A program made the position numbers and the translations under genes. Below are positions 61,284 through 64,000 of a stretch of 64,000 bases of DNA, one piece after another; the first letter of the stretch is position 1; every line of letters begins with the position of its first letter. The stretch is from WS-7 sp036505295 (GTDB taxonomy: Bacteria > Eisenbacteria > RBG-16-71-46 > SZUA-252): contig DASXTQ010000034.1 in NCBI GenBank assembly GCA_036505295.1, positions 1 through 64,000 on the forward strand, read 5' to 3'. Under the pieces are notes generated by a model, which was given only the letters and a program-made list of their open reading frames with translations, was not told where the DNA came from and made no database searches.

Positions 61284-62810
61284 TTAGGCATTCGGGTCAT
61301 GGGTGCCGTAGATTCGTCGCAACGCATCGGATATCTCTCCCAGAGTGGCCCCGGCCTTGATCGCGTCGATCACGCCGGGGGTGAGGTTCATGTCGCGGCG
61401 CGCCACTTCGTCCAATCGCTGGAGCGCGTGCCGCGCCCGCGGCTCGTCGCGCGACGCCTTGAAGTCCCGGACGCGCTTGGCTTGGGCCGCCTCGAGATCC
61501 GGATCGATGGTGAACGCGGGCGTGGGCTGCTCGTCGGGATCGGCGAAGCGGTTCATGCCGACGATCACACGATCGCCGCGCTCCACAGCCACCTGATGCT
61601 CGTACGCGCTCTGCTCGATCGCGCGGGTCTGGAAGCCCGCCTCGATCGCGCGGACCGCGCCCCCCATCGCGTCGATCGCCTCGATCAGGCTCCGCGCCTC
61701 CTGCTCGATCCCGAGGGTGTCCGCCTCGACCGCCTGAGCTCCGCCCACGGGATCCACGGTCATCGGAACGCCGCTCTCGTACGCGATGAGCTGCTGCGTT
61801 CGGAGAGCCACGGTGGCCGCCTCTTCGCTCGGCAGAGAGAGCGCCTCGTCGAAGGAGTTCGTGTGGAGCGATTGACAGCCGCCGAGCACCGCAGCGAGCG
61901 CCTGGATCGCGACCCGGGCGATGTTGTTGTGGGGTTGTTGCGCGGTGAGGGTCGATCCCGCCGTCTGCGCGTGAAAACGGAGCTTGAGTGAGTTCGGATC
62001 GCACGCGTGGAACCGCTCCTCCATAAGCTTCGCCCAGAGGCGGCGGGCCGCCCGGAATTTCGCGATCTCCTCCAAGAGATCGTTGTGTGCGTTGAAAAAA
62101 AAGGAGATCCGAGGCGCGAAGCGGTCCACCGGGAGCCCACGGTCCACCGCGGCGCGCACATACTCGAGCCCGTTCGCGAGCGTGAACGCAACCTCCTGCA
62201 CCGCGGTCGAGCCCGCCTCGCGGATATGGTACCCGCTCACCGAGATCGGATTCCATTGCGGGACCTCTTCCGCGCAGAACTCGAAGAGATCGGTGGCGAT
62301 CTTGAGGGACGGCCCGGGAGGGTAGATGTAGGTGCCGCGGGCGATGTACTCCTTCAAGACGTCGTTCTGGACCGTGCCCTGGAGCTTCTCGCGCGGAATG
62401 CCGCGTCGATCCGCGACCGCGACGACGAGCGACAACAAAATCATCGCCGTCGCGTTGATCGTCATCGAAAGGCTCACGCGGTCGAGCGGAATCCCCTGCA
62501 GGAGCCGCTCCATGTCATCGATCGTCGAGATCGCGACGCCGGCCCGTCCCACTTCGCCCAGGGCGCGAGGGTGGTCTGCGTCGTACCCCATCTGCGTCGG
62601 GAGGTCGAAGGCGACGGAGAGCCCGGTCTGGCCCAGCGAGAGGAGGTAATGGTAGCGGCGGTTCGAGGCTCCGGCGTCCCCGAAGCCGGCGTACTGCCGC
62701 ATCGTCCAGAGGCGCGAGCGGTACATGAGGGGGTGGATGCCCCGTAGATAGGGGGGTTCGCCGGGGAGGTCGCGGGCTGGATTGGAACGGACCAGGTCGG
62801 CACGCGACAT
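61284..62810 (-). CDS. Methylmalonyl-CoA mutase large subunit (no B12 domain)
   Basis: A 508-residue mutase catalytic domain. Tyr40 (MRQYAGFG) and Arg158 (EYIARGTYIYPP), 118 residues apart, match Tyr89/Arg207 that bind the methylmalonyl carboxylate. SVAFDLPTQMGYD, SVSGYHIREAGSTAVQEVAF, RFHAQTAGSTLT and SLHTNSFDEALSLP follow. The single-chain enzymes are about 700 residues with a C-terminal B12 domain; that domain is missing here and is not next door. The ATG at 62810 begins at the conserved region; an upstream start would run into the biotin-carrier gene. Confidence 0.9.
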   Translation of the reverse strand: MSRADLVRSNPARDLPGEPPYLRGIHPLMYRSRLWTMRQYAGFGDAGASNRRYHYLLSLGQTGLSVAFDLPTQMGYDADHPRALGEVGRAGVAISTIDDMERLLQGIPLDRVSLSMTINATAMILLSLVVAVADRRGIPREKLQGTVQNDVLKEYIARGTYIYPPGPSLKIATDLFEFCAEEVPQWNPISVSGYHIREAGSTAVQEVAFTLANGLEYVRAAVDRGLPVDRFAPRISFFFNAHNDLLEEIAKFRAARRLWAKLMEERFHACDPNSLKLRFHAQTAGSTLTAQQPHNNIARVAIQALAAVLGGCQSLHTNSFDEALSLPSEEAATVALRTQQLIAYESGVPMTVDPVGGAQAVEADTLGIEQEARSLIEAIDAMGGAVRAIEAGFQTRAIEQSAYEHQVAVERGDRVIVGMNRFADPDEQPTPAFTIDPDLEAAQAKRVRDFKASRDEPRARHALQRLDEVARRDMNLTPGVIDAIKAGATLGEISDALRRIYGTHDPNA

Positions 62811-62817
62811 GGGGTCG

Positions 62818-63321
62818 TCAGGCCTCCGCGGGGGTGATCGCGAGCAGGAGCTGTCCGGTTTCAACGGCGGATCCGGGCGTCACGGGAATCGAACGCACCC
62901 GCCCCGTGACCGGCGCGGCCAACGCGTTCTGCATCTTCATCGCCTCGACCACCACGACCGGCCGGCCCGCTTCGACCTCCTCTCCCTCGTGGGTCAAGAC
63001 CAGAACCACCAGCCCCGGCATCGGGGCGTGAAGCTCCCCGCGCGCGGCGTCTTCGAGCGAGCGCCGGCGCGAGAGCTTGGGCGCGCGTGGATCGCGGACG
63101 CGAAAGCGAAAGGTGCGACCGTGAAGGTCGACCGCGATCGTCTCCGCCTGACGCCTCACCCATCCTTCCACAGGACGGGCGTCGATCCGGACCCGCATCT
63201 CGCTCTCGATAGCGCCATCCACCCGGTGCGCCCGATCCCCCAGCGTGACCCGGTACGCGGAGCCCTCCGGCTCGACGTCGATCTCGAGGTCTTGAGCGCC
63301 TTTCGAGAGGAGGATCTTCAT
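62818..63321 (-). CDS. Biotin carboxyl carrier protein of an acyl-CoA carboxylase
   Basis: A 167-residue biotinyl domain protein. The biotinylated Lys129 is in VVEAMKMQNAL, flanked by APMPGLVVLVL and PGSAVETGQLLL. The first ~80 residues form a beta-rich region like the BT domain of propionyl-CoA carboxylase alpha. GAGGAGG precedes the ATG. Adjacent to biotin carboxylase; substrate of the birA product. Confidence 0.9.
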   Translation of the reverse strand: MKILLSKGAQDLEIDVEPEGSAYRVTLGDRAHRVDGAIESEMRVRIDARPVEGWVRRQAETIAVDLHGRTFRFRVRDPRAPKLSRRRSLEDAARGELHAPMPGLVVLVLTHEGEEVEAGRPVVVVEAMKMQNALAAPVTGRVRSIPVTPGSAVETGQLLLAITPAEA

Positions 63322-63328
63322 CGCGGCC

Positions 63329-64000
63329 TCACGGACGGGAGCGCGATCCCCGGGGCCCCAGGGGGGTGCGCAGGTTGGGATGGGCGAGTCGCCAGCGGCT
63401 CGATCCGTCTCCGCCGAGCCGCGCTCCTGCATCGGCGGTGGGAAACCGTGGCTCGCGCGCGGTCACGTGGGCGTAGACCGCCGCGAGCAACGTCGCGTCC
63501 TCCTCGTCGCGCCCGGACGTGGCCAGCGCGACGCTTCGAAATTCATGTGCCAGAAACGCGGTATCGTAGGCCCCCGCGCGAAAGGCAGGCTGCTCCAAAA
63601 GCCAGCGGTGAAAGGGGAGCGTGGTGGGGATCCCCTCCAGCACGCATTCTCCGAGCGCGCGGGCGCCCCTCGCGAGCGCGTGGGCGCGCGTTTCCCCCCA
63701 CACGATCACTTTCCCGATCAGCGGGTCGTAGTGCACCGGAACGGCCCCTCCCGAGCGTACCCCCACGTCGCACCGCACGCCCGGACCTTGGGGGAGCTCG
63801 ATCGAGTGCACGGTTCCGGCCTGGGGTAGGAACCCTCCGTCGGGATCCTCGGCATAGATTCGGAATTCGATCGCCGCGCCGAGCGGACGCACGTCCTCCT
63901 GGCGCATGGTGAGCTTCTCGCCGGATGCGAGACGGACCTGCTCGCGCACGAGGTCGATCCCGAGCGCCATCTCGGTGACCGGGTGCTCCACCTGAAGCCG
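63329..64000 (-). CDS. Biotin carboxylase subunit of an acyl-CoA carboxylase, partial
   Basis: The C-terminal ~220 residues of a biotin carboxylase, running off the right edge of the window. It reads QVEHPVTEM at the edge, then AIEFRIYAEDPDGGFLPQAG (active-site region), VHYDPLIGKVIVWGETR and the C-terminal domain. Together with the carrier protein it belongs to a propionyl-CoA carboxylase-type alpha subunit split into two genes. The carboxyltransferase beta subunit is not in the window. Confidence 0.93.
   Translation of the reverse strand, partial: RLQVEHPVTEMALGIDLVREQVRLASGEKLTMRQEDVRPLGAAIEFRIYAEDPDGGFLPQAGTVHSIELPQGPGVRCDVGVRSGGAVPVHYDPLIGKVIVWGETRAHALARGARALGECVLEGIPTTLPFHRWLLEQPAFRAGAYDTAFLAHEFRSVALATSGRDEEDATLLAAVYAHVTAREPRFPTADAGARLGGDGSSRWRLAHPNLRTPLGPRGSRSRP

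Overview
The window is a gene-dense, GC-rich piece of a bacterial chromosome. It has many GTG and TTG starts and many 1- to 4-base stop/start overlaps. It carries core genes (efp, valS, uvrB, uvrA, nadC, birA, nrdR, tatC, coaX, groEL, murB, panB/panC, ffh, rpsP-khpA-rimM-trmD-rplS-rnhB-yraN). I see no rRNA, tRNA, CRISPR array, insertion sequence or phage gene. The gene content fits an uncultured Gram-negative lineage of the FCB type (for example Eisenbacteria or Gemmatimonadota): lipoproteins, an outer-membrane DUF5723-like protein, a CIRCE-controlled groEL and an LL-diaminopimelate aminotransferase. That placement is inference; no marker here proves it.

Layout. 1-3190: the end of a fused FAD/Fe-S glycolate-oxidase-type dehydrogenase with small membrane and secreted genes. 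3196-4784: efp with its own promoter, then a secreted protein. 4774-7772 (minus): HD hydrolase, folE, family 2 glycosyltransferase and an FAD oxidoreductase. 7863-11302: a secreted TPR-like protein facing a lipoprotein/outer-membrane pair. 11519-21484: valS, a DUF4139 protein, uvrB, nadC, birA, nrdR, tatC and coaX in one direction. 21551-23325: CIRCE, groEL and a terminator. 23531-31004: murB, dapL-like, folB, folK, a deoxynucleoside kinase, panB, panC, a glmU-like uridylyltransferase, HIT, LytR_C and tatA. 31050-33318 (minus): GAF and a PpiD-type chaperone. 33544-36936: an NtrB/NtrC-like pair, a single-domain response regulator with two sigma-54-like promoters, and a 16-residue lysine-rich peptide ending at a strong terminator. 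36978-41253: uvrA and two exported proteins. 41254-46030: the ffh to yraN translation cluster.

From 46k to the end the window is acyl-CoA metabolism. On the plus strand, corrinoid adenosyltransferase, a MeaB-type GTPase, a mutase large subunit and a B12-binding small subunit lead into a CoA-transferase pair, acyl-CoA dehydrogenase, thiolase, 3-hydroxyacyl-CoA dehydrogenase, a second acyl-CoA dehydrogenase and a DUF362 protein. On the minus strand, biotin carboxylase, biotin carrier, a second mutase large subunit, undecaprenyl-diphosphatase and methylmalonyl-CoA epimerase run the other way. The two mutases differ at the two substrate-binding positions. The plus-strand one has Phe/Gln, as in isobutyryl-CoA mutase; the minus-strand one has Tyr/Arg, as in methylmalonyl-CoA mutase. 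The window therefore appears to join isobutyryl/butyryl-CoA interconversion and C4 beta-oxidation to the propionyl-CoA to succinyl-CoA route.

The most notable items are this mutase pair, the 16-residue lysine peptide with a near-ideal ribosome binding site, the tandem sigma-54-like promoters in front of the lone response regulator, EF-P with Asn where the modified Lys normally sits, and a thioredoxin-reductase-like enzyme without its redox cysteines.
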